From Candidatus Leptovillus affinis (GTDB lineage Bacteria > Chloroflexota > Anaerolineae > Promineifilales > Promineifilaceae): a stretch of 64,000 nucleotides of DNA. The notes under the pieces were generated by a model. The model did no database searches, was not told the DNA's origin, and saw nothing but the letters and a program-made list of their open reading frames with translations. Location: assembly GCA_016705235.1 (NCBI GenBank), contig JADIYP010000003.1, positions 124,001 to 188,000 on the forward strand, read 5' to 3'. A program made the translations under genes and the position numbers. Positions 17,201 to 26,600 of the stretch are shown in pieces; position 1 is the stretch's first letter; every line of letters begins with the position of its first letter.

Positions 17201-18967
17201 TCAGGACAGGCTGCGCAAGAAATAAAGCTGGCTGGCAGTTTGGGCGATGATGCCTTGCGGGTGGGCGTGGAGATGGAGGATTTCTTCTGCGGCCAGGGAA
17301 ATGTGGGCCGCGATGGGCAGCGGTTGGGCCAGCGCAAATGGGTAAAGTTCGGGGCGGAAATCGTCGGGGGCGGCGGTGTGCTGGTGGAGAATCTGCCCGC
17401 GATGATTGACTAAATGGATGTCGGTGCGCAAAGCGCCACGGTGGTTGATTTTACGCCAGAATGAAACGGCCGTATTGCCAAACGCTACGGCCGTTTCTAC
17501 CAAACTTTCTCCGAGGCGCAAATCAGGCAGGGCGACATCGTAGTTGGCGTCATGGTGAATTAGAAAATAGCGGTTTTCGGCAAAGATGCGGTGGACGCCG
17601 GCCAGGGTGCTGCCAGCCGGGGCGGCCCAAAAACGGGTCTGGTTGTGGTGGGCGGTGGCGATGGCTTCTTCCACATACAGGCCGCGCTCCACAGCCCCGC
17701 GCATGATCCAGTTTCCGGCGATGCGGAAGAGGAAACGGTCGCTGGCGGCGAAAACGGCCGTATCCCGAAACAACGCCGTCTCCAACAATTGCATCTTGCG
17801 CGGCTGCGGGCCGCTGATGTCCAGCAGCAGCAGTTGGCGGCTGCCGGGCGGATTCACCACCAGCACCTCCTGAAACAAGCCGTAGTTGTACCCGGGCTGC
17901 CCGCTGAAGAGGGGCGTCTCGTTGAGGATGCCGCCGAGGCCCAGACGTATCAACCGCACAGCGCTGCCATCACGAACGATGGCTTGGAGACGGCCGTTGG
18001 CCTCGACGCGTACCGATTCAATGAACCCGGGCACGGTCAGCAGCAGCGAAAACTCAGCGGTTTGGGTAACGGCCGTAGGACGCCTGGCGGGAGCAGTCAG
18101 CGGGCCGGTAGCCAGTTTCTGCGTATAGTCGGTGAGCAGCGAGAGCGGAAACGGAGGGCGCTGGCCGTTTTCAAACACGTCCAGCAGGTGTTGGCGCAGG
18201 TCGGCGGGTAGGGCAGTGGGGCGAACGGCCGTTGCCGGATAGACCACATCGGGGTGGAGGATGCTGATGCCGGCAGCGGCGCGGGCCGCGAGGGTTTTGT
18301 GCTGTTTGTGGACGCCGCCGTAAGGGTGTACGCCAAGCAAACTGCGCACGAGCAGCACAAAAAAAGCATACCAGTCGGTAGCCGGGGAGAAATACGGCCG
18401 TTGGCCAAAATCACCGACGCCGTAAAGGTGCGGATCGACAAAAAATTCCATGGCTACAGGGCAAGGATAGCGGCCAATCTGGTAGCTGTCGACGTCGATC
18501 CAGTGCGCGGCAAATGGTTGGGCCGGCGTGAGAAAGATATTTTGGTCGTTCAGATCGCCGACGATGACGCCGAGTTGGTGCAGGTTGGTGAGGGTGGCGT
18601 GGAGGTGTTGGAAAAGGGCGAGAACGGCCGTGGCCGTGATGCCCTGCTGTTTGCGAAAATTGAGGCTGGCTAACTTTTTGATGGGAAAACTGCCAGCCGG
18701 CAGGCGCGGCATTTGGAAGCCAATCACCTGCCCGTGGTCATCGGTGACCAGGCTGGCGGGGGCGCAGATGGCAGCCGGCAGGCGGCGGCTGAGGCCGGAA
18801 TCGAGCAGGTGGCGCAGTTTGGCGATGTGGCCGGGCTGGGGCTGATGGTAGAGTTTAACGGCCGTGTCGCCCACGCCAAACACCATCCCCTCGCCGCCGG
18901 ATTGAATGAGCTGCGCCGGGTCCAGGGTGATGGATTGGCGGTTAATGGTTATCGTTTGTTGGCTCAT
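17201..18967 (-). CDS. Ser/Thr protein kinase-like protein with C-terminal beta-rich domain
   Basis: The ATG at 18967 overlaps the stop of the PP2C gene (TGATG). The N-terminal 280 residues form a kinase-like fold: GGEGMVFGVGDTAVKLY (glycine loop and ATP-binding Lys, about residues 22-38), GVIVGDLNDQNIFL (catalytic loop, with Gly-Asp replacing His-Arg-Asp) and IDVDSYQ in place of Asp-Phe-Gly. This variant pattern occurs in kinases of vWA-PP2C triads. The remaining 290 residues are beta-rich and propeller-like, of unknown binding. Cytosolic. Expected to phosphorylate partner proteins, perhaps the vWA protein, opposed by the adjacent PP2C. Length is about 588 residues. Confidence 0.8.
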   Translation of the reverse strand: MSQQTITINRQSITLDPAQLIQSGGEGMVFGVGDTAVKLYHQPQPGHIAKLRHLLDSGLSRRLPAAICAPASLVTDDHGQVIGFQMPRLPAGSFPIKKLASLNFRKQQGITATAVLALFQHLHATLTNLHQLGVIVGDLNDQNIFLTPAQPFAAHWIDVDSYQIGRYPCPVAMEFFVDPHLYGVGDFGQRPYFSPATDWYAFFVLLVRSLLGVHPYGGVHKQHKTLAARAAAGISILHPDVVYPATAVRPTALPADLRQHLLDVFENGQRPPFPLSLLTDYTQKLATGPLTAPARRPTAVTQTAEFSLLLTVPGFIESVRVEANGRLQAIVRDGSAVRLIRLGLGGILNETPLFSGQPGYNYGLFQEVLVVNPPGSRQLLLLDISGPQPRKMQLLETALFRDTAVFAASDRFLFRIAGNWIMRGAVERGLYVEEAIATAHHNQTRFWAAPAGSTLAGVHRIFAENRYFLIHHDANYDVALPDLRLGESLVETAVAFGNTAVSFWRKINHRGALRTDIHLVNHRGQILHQHTAAPDDFRPELYPFALAQPLPIAAHISLAAEEILHLHAHPQGIIAQTASQLYFLRSLS

Positions 18968-19708
18968 CACACGATCCTTGTCTCGGATTGGCCGGCCTGC
19001 CACCAGAGGGCAACCGCGCCATCGTCTTCAAACTGGCCGCGCTGCTGGCCTTGTAGATTGAGCCAGCGCTGCAAAGCGAGGCCGGGGCGGGGTTCGGCGC
19101 AGTCGGGCAGCAGGGTGCTGCTCCAGCCATCGGTGGCGGCGGCGAGCCAGTGGGCGGTGGCGGGAATGGATTGGGACTGAAAACGGCCGTTTTCTGTTTC
19201 GGTTTAGCAAGTCGTAGGCCAGGTAATCGGGTTGGTTGCCGCTGTCTAGTTGCGTGATGGTTCCATCGACGACCAGAAAGCCATCGCCGCGCCAGAAGAA
19301 AACGGCCGTGTCTGGCGTTTTTACAAATCCGACGATGGTACAGAGGAGGCGGGTCATGATCAGGTGCGAACGCAGGGTCGGGTCGTGATTGGGATAAAGG
19401 GTTACCAGGCGGGCGAGAAAATCCCGCGATTGGGCGTAGAGAGCCGGCAGGAGGGCGTCTGGCTGGATGGCGGGATCGGTTTGCAGCGTGTGGCTGAGTG
19501 ACGAGGCGATAAATTTGCCCAGTAGTTTGGCGCCGACTTCGTTGTGGGATGGGTAAACGGCCGTGCCCGCATGGTATTTGCTGCCGCAGCCGTCCAGGAC
19601 CAGGCCAAAGGCGCAGCCAGGCGCAGGCGCGCCGCTGATGGCGTAATCGTGGCAGTTTTGCTGCCGCAGCCGGTGTGAACGGCCGATAAGTGTGGCATGG
19701 TTGATCAT
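18967..19708 (-). CDS. PP2C-family protein phosphatase, interrupted by one frameshift
   Basis: A strong Shine-Dalgarno (ggagg) precedes ATG 19708. The first part has CHDYAISG, LVLDGCGS (metal-binding Asp-Gly as in PP2C) and FFWRGDGFLVVDG. The frame breaks near 19201; dropping one G there joins it to AAATDGWSS and QFEDDGAVALWW, the C-terminal metal-binding Asp motifs, ending in a TGA that overlaps the kinase start. Full length is about 246 residues, normal for a stand-alone PP2C. It should dephosphorylate Ser/Thr on partners of the adjacent kinase. The promoter carries the same operators as the hydrolase gene. The break looks like a single-base indel rather than decay. Confidence 0.8.
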
Positions 19709-19723
19709 AATGCCGCCTCCAAT

Positions 19724-19772
19724 AGTGTATGTGTGACACCAATATAATAGTGTAAATAATACACGAAGTCAA
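19724..19772 (-). promoter_or_regulatory. Promoter of the PP2C-kinase operon with two AGTGT-N7-ACAC operators
   Basis: On the minus strand, TTGACT (19767-19772) and TATTAT (19744-19749) are 17 bp apart. AGTGT-N7-ACACG (19749-19765) occupies the spacer and AGTGT-N7-ACACC (19724-19740) lies downstream, next to the ribosome-binding site. The arrangement mirrors the hydrolase promoter at 16885-16944. Confidence 0.75.
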
Positions 19773-19839
19773 TGAGCAATTACCACGACGGTGGCGAATA
19801 GGGTAACATTTGCCCATCAACTTGTTGGAGGAACCATCT

Positions 19840-20328
19840 ATGAAGACATTGCTTGTCTTGCGTCACGCGAAATCGAGTTGGAGTAATGATTTTTTATCCG
19901 ACCATCAGCGTCCTCTGAATGACCGGGGCAAACAAGACGCGCCGCGCATGGGGCGGCTGCTGCGCGACGAAGAGCTGACACCCGACCTGATCATCACGTC
20001 GTCGGCGGAGCGGGCGTTGTCCACGGCCGAATTGGTGGCTTTAAACTGCGATTACGACAACGAAATCGCCGTCACGCGACATTTTTATCTGGCTGATCCG
20101 GAAGAATATCTGGCAGTTTTGGCTGACGTGGATGATGCGTATTCGCGGGTGATGGTGGTGGGCCATAATCCGGGCATGGAGGAGTTGGTAGCGGACCTGA
20201 CGGGGGAATCGGTGCATATGGCCACGGCCGCGTTGGCCTATATCCAGTTCACCATTGAGCGCTGGCGAGACCTGACGCCGGAAACCGTGGGGAAATTGCA
20301 GTCGCTTTGGCTGCCAAAAGAATTGTGA
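19840..20328 (+). CDS. sixA: SixA-type phosphohistidine phosphatase
   Basis: The start at 19840 has a clear ggagg 8-10 bases upstream; an in-frame ATG at 19810 lacks one. The protein of 162 residues opens with LLVLRHAKSSW, the catalytic RHG-like histidine (His9) followed by the Lys-Ser-Ser-Trp typical of SixA, and has VVGHNPGMEEL near residue 105 with the second catalytic His. It belongs to the histidine phosphatase superfamily; SixA removes phosphate from phosphohistidine in phosphotransfer domains, although many homologues have unknown targets. It is transcribed divergently from the PP2C-kinase operon and may share regulatory DNA with it. Confidence 0.88.
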   Translation: MKTLLVLRHAKSSWSNDFLSDHQRPLNDRGKQDAPRMGRLLRDEELTPDLIITSSAERALSTAELVALNCDYDNEIAVTRHFYLADPEEYLAVLADVDDAYSRVMVVGHNPGMEELVADLTGESVHMATAALAYIQFTIERWRDLTPETVGKLQSLWLPKEL

Positions 20329-20398
20329 GGCTTCAGGCGGGTGGCAAATATGAGCTGTCAACTGTTCCATGCTTTGAAAATGGTTTGCGGCTTTTTAT

Positions 20399-22324
20399 TT
20401 ATAATAGGTTTACGTCCTGTTCCAAGGCTCCTAGATGTTTTAAACTCATTTTTTGTTCTGGGGTAAGTCCTTTTGCGCCCGTGATGTTCATGCCCTCGTA
20501 AGGTAGCCTGCTGACTTTTTGACCCAATACGGTTGTTTGGAAATGAGAGAGGGATTCGGCGAAGAGTGTTTCAGTAAGATTGCAGTAAGACAGATTAACG
20601 CCCGGCAAACTGGTTCCACGAAAATCGGCGCAGCGAATGGTTAAGCCAGACAAGTCTTGGTTAGACAAGTCGTAGTTGATTCTGCATAACATGTCCAATA
20701 GATTGCCGGCCGCATACCCTGTAGCCAGATGGTTTTGATTTTGAATGGAATGAAGCAATTCAATGAGTCGTCGCGCTAACTGCGGTCGACCCGCATATAT
20801 ATTTTCCAAACCCATAATGATGGGGTCAACAATTTCTTGTTTTTGCCGTTGTTGCAGATAATCTTTGGCTTGAACGTTGAGAAAGGTGTATGAATTGAAC
20901 AGGTGTAATTCCCCGGAAGCGACTTCCTGACATATGAGTTTCACGAAAAGCCTGGTCAGGTATTCACTCAATAACGTCAGTAGCTGAAACTCATGTTTTT
21001 CTGGCAATGTCTCGACTAGCCCTTTACTTAGCAGGATGTGCATCGCCTGAGATAATGTTTCCAATCCCATTTCTTCAGGAACAAGCAGGAGATGTCGCAA
21101 ATCGACTAACGAAAGCGGCTCACGTTGAAGCGCTAACCAGAATAGTATGGATTTTTCTGTTTGCGTTAGCCATTGGAAATGTTCATCGAGCAGATCGTCG
21201 ATGTTCTCAAAGTAAGTTTCTTTGCTGTCTAAAAATGCCGAAACGTCTCCGTGATAAATATCCCGGATCATGCTAGATGCCAGACGAAGGGCGTATGGAT
21301 TGCCAGAGTAGCAGTCAACAAACTTGGTCCAGGTTTCTTCGGAAGCCTGGAGTAGAAAATCTTTAGCGAAAATATCTCTGGCTTCAATTGTCCTAAATCC
21401 TTTAATATAAAATTTTCGAATAGTAAGCAGCCCGGTGTTTTGGCTAACAGCTTTGAGGGGAATGCGGCTCGCTACCATGATGCAGCTTTTATGATGTGTG
21501 GTTGCCAGGGCTTCAATGATTGTTTCGTAGTCCTCAAAGCCAGGACGACATTGACCAAATCGAATCCCTTCTTGTAAAACAGCATCAAATTTATCGAAAA
21601 TGATCAGGTAGCGTTTTTCACGCAGGAAACTGAGTAAAAGGTTTAGTTGGTCTTCCAACTCTGTTGTTGGGCGGATGGTCTGTTTGGGATTTTGTTGTAT
21701 CAGCCACTGCAAGCAGTCGGTTAGCCAATTTTTGGCCGGAAGGCGGTTTTTTAGAGTTCGCCAAAAAATCGGGTGGTTGGCACTGATGTCGTTGCCTACT
21801 TGGGTAATGAGATTTGTTTTGCCCATGCCGCCCATGCCTAATACGATGATCATGCGTACTTGGTCATTTTGCACCCAAGAGGCAAGCTGTGATCTTTCAG
21901 AGGAACGGCCGTAACTCATCTGAACATTTGGCGCCATACCCCAGTCACTCTGAGGTATAGCTCTTTGTTTTGTTGTCCGGGGTTTTACCTTCTCATGGAA
22001 ATAAAACTCTGCTGCCGCAGTTAAGGATTCCCAGGTAATTACAGGTTGAAACAGATAATAGCTTTTGACAACGCGATTGATTTCTCTCACCAATAATATC
22101 AACCTATCATCCACGTCTGTTTCACTTTGATAGGCGGTCCCCACCAATAAACCCAGATATAACAGATAGCCTACTTCCGGTAACTGTTTGTCGTTCTCAT
22201 ATTTATTGATCAGGGTACGGTCTAGTCCCAGATGTTTGCCCGCTTCTGTCTGGCTGTTAAACACCAATGAGCGCAAATCGGCCAGAAAAATCCCCAAACT
22301 ATACCTGAACTCAGGCACGAGCAT
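20399..22324 (-). CDS. STAND protein: HTH, NB-ARC NTPase, pentapeptide repeats
   Basis: An N-terminal XRE-like helix-turn-helix (LGLDRTLINKYENDKQLPEVGYLL, shown in part: about residues 30-55) precedes a NTPase with GMGGMGKTNL (P-loop, about 162-171) and LIIFDKFDAVL (Walker B-like), then helical and winged-helix regions. The last 80 residues contain pentapeptide-like repeats (DLSNQDLSGL, ADFRGTSL, VNLSYCNL). This order is known for STAND switches that change state on ligand binding; some act in regulation, others in antiphage defence. Start 22324 has gaagggggtg upstream. G+C is lower than in the flanks and only one ACGGCCGT occurs, hinting at a different history. Confidence 0.8.
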   Translation of the reverse strand: MLVPEFRYSLGIFLADLRSLVFNSQTEAGKHLGLDRTLINKYENDKQLPEVGYLLYLGLLVGTAYQSETDVDDRLILLVREINRVVKSYYLFQPVITWESLTAAAEFYFHEKVKPRTTKQRAIPQSDWGMAPNVQMSYGRSSERSQLASWVQNDQVRMIIVLGMGGMGKTNLITQVGNDISANHPIFWRTLKNRLPAKNWLTDCLQWLIQQNPKQTIRPTTELEDQLNLLLSFLREKRYLIIFDKFDAVLQEGIRFGQCRPGFEDYETIIEALATTHHKSCIMVASRIPLKAVSQNTGLLTIRKFYIKGFRTIEARDIFAKDFLLQASEETWTKFVDCYSGNPYALRLASSMIRDIYHGDVSAFLDSKETYFENIDDLLDEHFQWLTQTEKSILFWLALQREPLSLVDLRHLLLVPEEMGLETLSQAMHILLSKGLVETLPEKHEFQLLTLLSEYLTRLFVKLICQEVASGELHLFNSYTFLNVQAKDYLQQRQKQEIVDPIIMGLENIYAGRPQLARRLIELLHSIQNQNHLATGYAAGNLLDMLCRINYDLSNQDLSGLTIRCADFRGTSLPGVNLSYCNLTETLFAESLSHFQTTVLGQKVSRLPYEGMNITGAKGLTPEQKMSLKHLGALEQDVNLL

Positions 22325-22492
22325 ATTCACACCCCCTTCACTTGTCATTCACATCTCTAATCACTTCAGGCACATGTGGCTTATTGGCCCATACAATTAG
22401 TTTACATCTGTTTTAGATTACTGGTTAGCGAAAAGATAAGGTGATTTTAAACCATTTTTGTCGTACCACAATATTAGGAGGAACAATTACCC

Positions 22493-23448
22493 ATGAGAAT
22501 CCGTCGTTTGTATCTTGTTTTATTGTTCGTTTTAGTGGCAGCCGTGTTTGTTGTGTTGCCTGGAAAATCTGTCTACGCTTTAGGGCAGGGTAGCTGCGCT
22601 GTGGTAATTAATTCTAATGCCTCAGGCGGTTTAGCTGTTCGTACAGTTCCCTCAACCAGTAGTTCTACGCTCATCTATCGTATGCCAGACGGCACGAAGG
22701 TTCGTATTACCGGATCATCCATTACATTTGGCGGTTATACCTGGTGGCCGCATCGTGGCAGCAACGGCATTAGTGGTTGGTCTGCTGGTGCTTATTTGCA
22801 GGAGACATCGAACTGCACCGGTGTGTCTGCTTATACTGCCGCTAATCAATTGAGCCAGCAAGTGAAATTGCGCAATGGTCAGTGGGTAGCCGCTTCAAAT
22901 GTTTCTGGCAGCGAACCGGTGATCTATTTGGATTCGATTTTGGCAAACCTGGGCAGTTTCCTTTATCTGCACCCATTACCAGTCGATCTGGCATGCGTAC
23001 ATCTGCTTTGTATGCGGCCGTTATCAATCAATTTGCTGTGGGTGATAGTCCGCAGAATCGTTATTTGCAGAATGGTTACACTTACTGCAACACATTCGCC
23101 GGTGACGTAATGCGCGCTATGGGCGTGCCCCTGCCCATAAAAAGCGCCAGTGATCCAGCGACAATAGGCGCGGCCGCTTTGTACAATTGGTTGGTGGCCG
23201 GCAATGGGTGGACTCGCATTTACCCGAATCTGTATGCCTCGGATTTGACGCGACTAAAGAACCATGTAAACGCGGGTTACCCGGCGGTTGCCTCTACATC
23301 TGGGCATATCGCGGTTATTCGCCCCGGACAAACGACAACAAACTGGAGAAGTTTGGTGATGGCACAGGCTGGGGCGCAAAATAAGAATAGTATTTTGCTA
23401 AGTGCCGTGTGGCCAAGCACCACGCCTGCGTTCTTTATCCGCAACTGA
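22493..23448 (+). CDS. Secreted SH3b-CHAP-like cysteine peptidase/amidase, interrupted by one frameshift
   Basis: A strong aggagg lies 14 bases before ATG. A signal peptide (hydrophobic core about residues 7-25, cleavage near VYALG) precedes an SH3b domain (about 30-105; GLAVRTVPST, GISGWSAGAYLQ). The frame changes between 22919 and 22975 and continues as YTYCNTFAGDVMRAMGVPLP (catalytic-type Cys) and STSGHIAVIRPG (His), a CHAP/NlpC-like layout, to the stop at 23448. About 318 residues in total. SH3b plus a Cys-His hydrolase suggests cell-wall peptide or amide cleavage outside the membrane. It is divergent from the STAND gene and, like it, lower in G+C. Confidence 0.72.
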
Positions 23449-23488
23449 TGAATAGATTGTAGGTATGGTTTTGAAGATGTATAGCTAA

Positions 23489-23530
23489 AAGGGATGATGT
23501 GGGTAACGGCCGTTACCCACATCATCCCTT
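23489..23530. terminator. Perfect 42-bp palindrome centred on AACGGCCGTT, probable terminator
   Basis: The 21 bases from 23489 are exactly complementary to the 21 bases ending at 23530, with no unpaired loop; the central decamer contains the genome-wide word ACGGCCGT. It lies 40 bp after the peptidase stop and is followed by an A+T-rich stretch, so it may terminate that transcript. Confidence 0.7.
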
Positions 23531-23556
23531 AATTATTTGTTTGACCGTCTCTATCC

Positions 23557-23634
23557 AGACCCCAAGGGTTTGCTCCTGAGAATTTGGATTATTTGGGCAT
23601 CAAACCCTTGGGGTCTTACCAGAGAAACCTGAAT
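23557..23634. repeat. Repeat of the AGACCCCAAGGGTTTG family (forward)
   Basis: Arms agaccccaagggtttg (23557-23572) and caaacccttggggtct (23601-23616) enclose a 28-nt loop, and a conserved tail accagagaaacctgaa follows. Related copies lie at 52902-52934, 55852-55929 (reverse) and 63785-63856. Confidence 0.8.
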
Positions 23635-23646
23635 GGTTACGTTTGA

Positions 23647-26600
23647 TCAAACAATAGCCTGACTCTTTGTTTTGTCTTTCTCCCCGTGCAGTTTACTCAG
23701 ACTTTTATGCTGCGCCACCCACAACCCCACCAGACCAATTTTTAGCTCGTATTGGGTGGTCACGCCTACCGGGGTTTCGGCCAGGATTTCCCGCTCTACC
23801 AGTGAATTGAGCGCCGTAGCGACCTCAACGGCCGTTAGCTCAATGCCGTAGGTTTCCAGGTATTGGATCAGGTCGTCGGCGCGGAACATCATTTCGGCGT
23901 CCATCAGGTGGGCAACGGCCGTTAACAATGCCCGCTCCACAAACGACGACCGCTGCCAGAGATAGGCAAAATGCACTTCCCCCAGACGCATCATTTCATC
24001 TAGCGCGGCGTTCACATCCGAAATCGTCACATAACTGGCGCGGCGCGAATTGGCCTGCTTGACCAGTGTGTAACAGACCAGTTGCAAGAAATAGGGGTGA
24101 CCAGCCGTCACCCGGCGAATTTTGTCCAAGGCCAGGTCATCATACACCAGATTAGGGGCTACCGGGTCGGTGATCAGGTGAGTCATGGCCTCCACTTCTA
24201 AAAAGCCAATTTTTTGGTAGAGGGCAATGTTAAACAAAACCGACCAATAATCGGCGCTCATTTCTTCCAGGTGGCGCGTGCCCACAAACACAAAGCTCAA
24301 CCCCTCGCTGTGCTGCATCAGATGGCGCATGTAGGTAAAAAAGGTCGAGGGCAAAATGCCGTCGTTGACCAGATTCTCAAACGCCTCAAATTCGTCAAAA
24401 ACGAGCAGCAAAATGGTTCCGGCCGGCAGCAGCGCCTGCACCTGAGGTAAAAACCGGCGTTGAAAATGAATGGTGGGGTCGTTTTGCCAATGCTGCGGCT
24501 CTGGCACAGTAACTTCTAGGCCGCGTGTGCTTAGCGCATCGGCGATTTGCCAGGCCAGCTCGTACAACAGCGCGGGCATGCCAGGAATAACCCCCAAAGA
24601 TTGGCAGTCGATATACACCGGCAGTTGATTTTCCGGTAGATGCTGGCGCAGGCGCAGCAGAAACGAGGTTTTGCCGGTGCGCCGCTGCCCAATCAGGATG
24701 AGGACGTTGTGTTGGGACACGCGACCGGCGTTTTCCGCGATCAGGGTAAAAAGGTTTTCACGGCCAAAAAAGACCAGGCTGTCGTGGCGCAGAGGCGTGC
24801 CGGGTAAGTAGGGGTTGGGAATGGGGCTAAAATCGCGCATGGGCAGGATAAGCTGCACGAGATCGGCGAAGGCTATTTCTTTGTCCCGTTTGTTGCGGTC
24901 GTCGTAGGTGATGGTGAGCGCCAGGCGGAAGCGATCTTTGACGCGCGGCTCCAGGGTGAAGCTGACCTGCCAATTTTGGCCGGGAAGCAGGCTGGAGATG
25001 AGGCGCGGGTCGCTTAGGACGAGGTAGGCTGGGTTGTCGTCCAGGACGATGAGGATGTTTTCGGCGGGGGCACGGCCGTTATTGGCAATTTCTAGCACGA
25101 TGTCGGTACGGCCGTTAGGCGCCAACCGTTTTGTTTTAAGCTGCACCGTCAGATCCGCTTGCCCGCGTAACTCCTCTATCTCGGCGCTGAGCAGCCCCGA
25201 CCAACGCTTGACAATGGCCCGCACCAACGTCCGCTCAATCGTGATCGAAAAATCGGGTAGTTGATTGCGCAGCAAACCCACCTGTAAATTGGCTTCGTTT
25301 AGATACACCAGCCGATCATCGCTGCGGTCTACCCGTTCACTGTCGCGCAGATTGGTCACAATCGGCAGAAGGGGATCGATGACCGGCGACCACCGTTTTT
25401 CCGCTTCCAACAGGGTGCGCAGCTCTACCAGTTGGGGTTGGAGCAGGCTGAGTTCGGCGATGGACGGCGCTTGCAGCAGCGCCTGGGCGGTTTTAAATGT
25501 GGCTACCCAGCGGGCGCCGCCTGCCCAGGGGGGCGATTTTTTGGCGATGTCGCTGAGGGCGTGGGTGATGAGGGAGATGCCGGTTTCCGGGCGATTGGGC
25601 AGCAAAAACAGGCCGTCGATGAGACTGGTGAGCAGCCATTCGCCATCCTGACGGGCCTGATTGGCCAGCGTCAGCAGAAATTCGGTTGAGCTGCCGGTGG
25701 TTGGGTAGCGGTTTTCCAGCATGACCAGGGTCTGGCTGGGGCGTTGTTTCAGTTGGCGGTAGAAGCGGCGGGGGCGGGCTGCGGCCGTTTGCGATTGGCG
25801 GATGGTGTATAAGATAACGCCCAGGCCGAGAATACTTAGCAAGAAGAGACCTAATTGGGAGGATGTTTGAGGAGGAAACGGCCGTTGGCGGCAAAGCCGG
25901 CGGTGGGTTGATGCTGCCTGAATGGTACCCGTCATCATACATAAACCGGTAAGCCACGTTGCCTTCGGCGACCGGCGGCGTTACGGCCGGCCAGAACAAC
26001 GTGCCGTTGCCGTTGATGGTCTGAGCAGGGGTTTCTATCCAGCCACCTGTTTGCGGGTCAAGCAGTTCCAGGCGGACGCTTACTTCATCTTTTTCCACAT
26101 CTTGCACCGAGACGCTGAAGTTGTACAGATTTTGCGATTCGTCGGCGCGTGGATTTGTGAGCAGGGGCGGCCGATTGGCTTTGGCGCGGAAAAGCTGCAC
26201 CAGCCCATTTTCGGTTACGACGAGTAAGTCGGCGCTTTTGCCGTTGGCCGAATTGAGCGCTTGCAAGGCATAGACCCCGCTCAAAACGTTGAGGCGAGTA
26301 GAAAGTTTCAGGTCGCCATTAAACAAGAAAAGGTTGCCGTTATGATCGCCCACCACGATCTCGGGCTGGGCGTCGCCGTCCAGATCGCCCCAGTGGAGGC
26401 TGGTGATGGCCGGTAGATCGGGTATTTGCCAGGTGATGAGCGGCGTGTCGGTGTCTAAAGTCAGGTGCAGCAGGGTGTTGGCGTCGGTGGCGATTAAAAA
26501 GGCATTTTCGGTGGCTGTTGGGTTTTGGTCGGCGTCGGTTTCGGTGGTTTGGATGGGCAGGCTGACAGACGGCCGTCCGTCGATGTGAATGGGCCACTTC

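Noticed and set aside
18942..19820. A 292-codon minus-strand frame covering the PP2C gene
   Set aside because: The translation is Pro/Arg/Ala-rich with no motif. The PP2C motifs lie in other frames joined by a single-base break.
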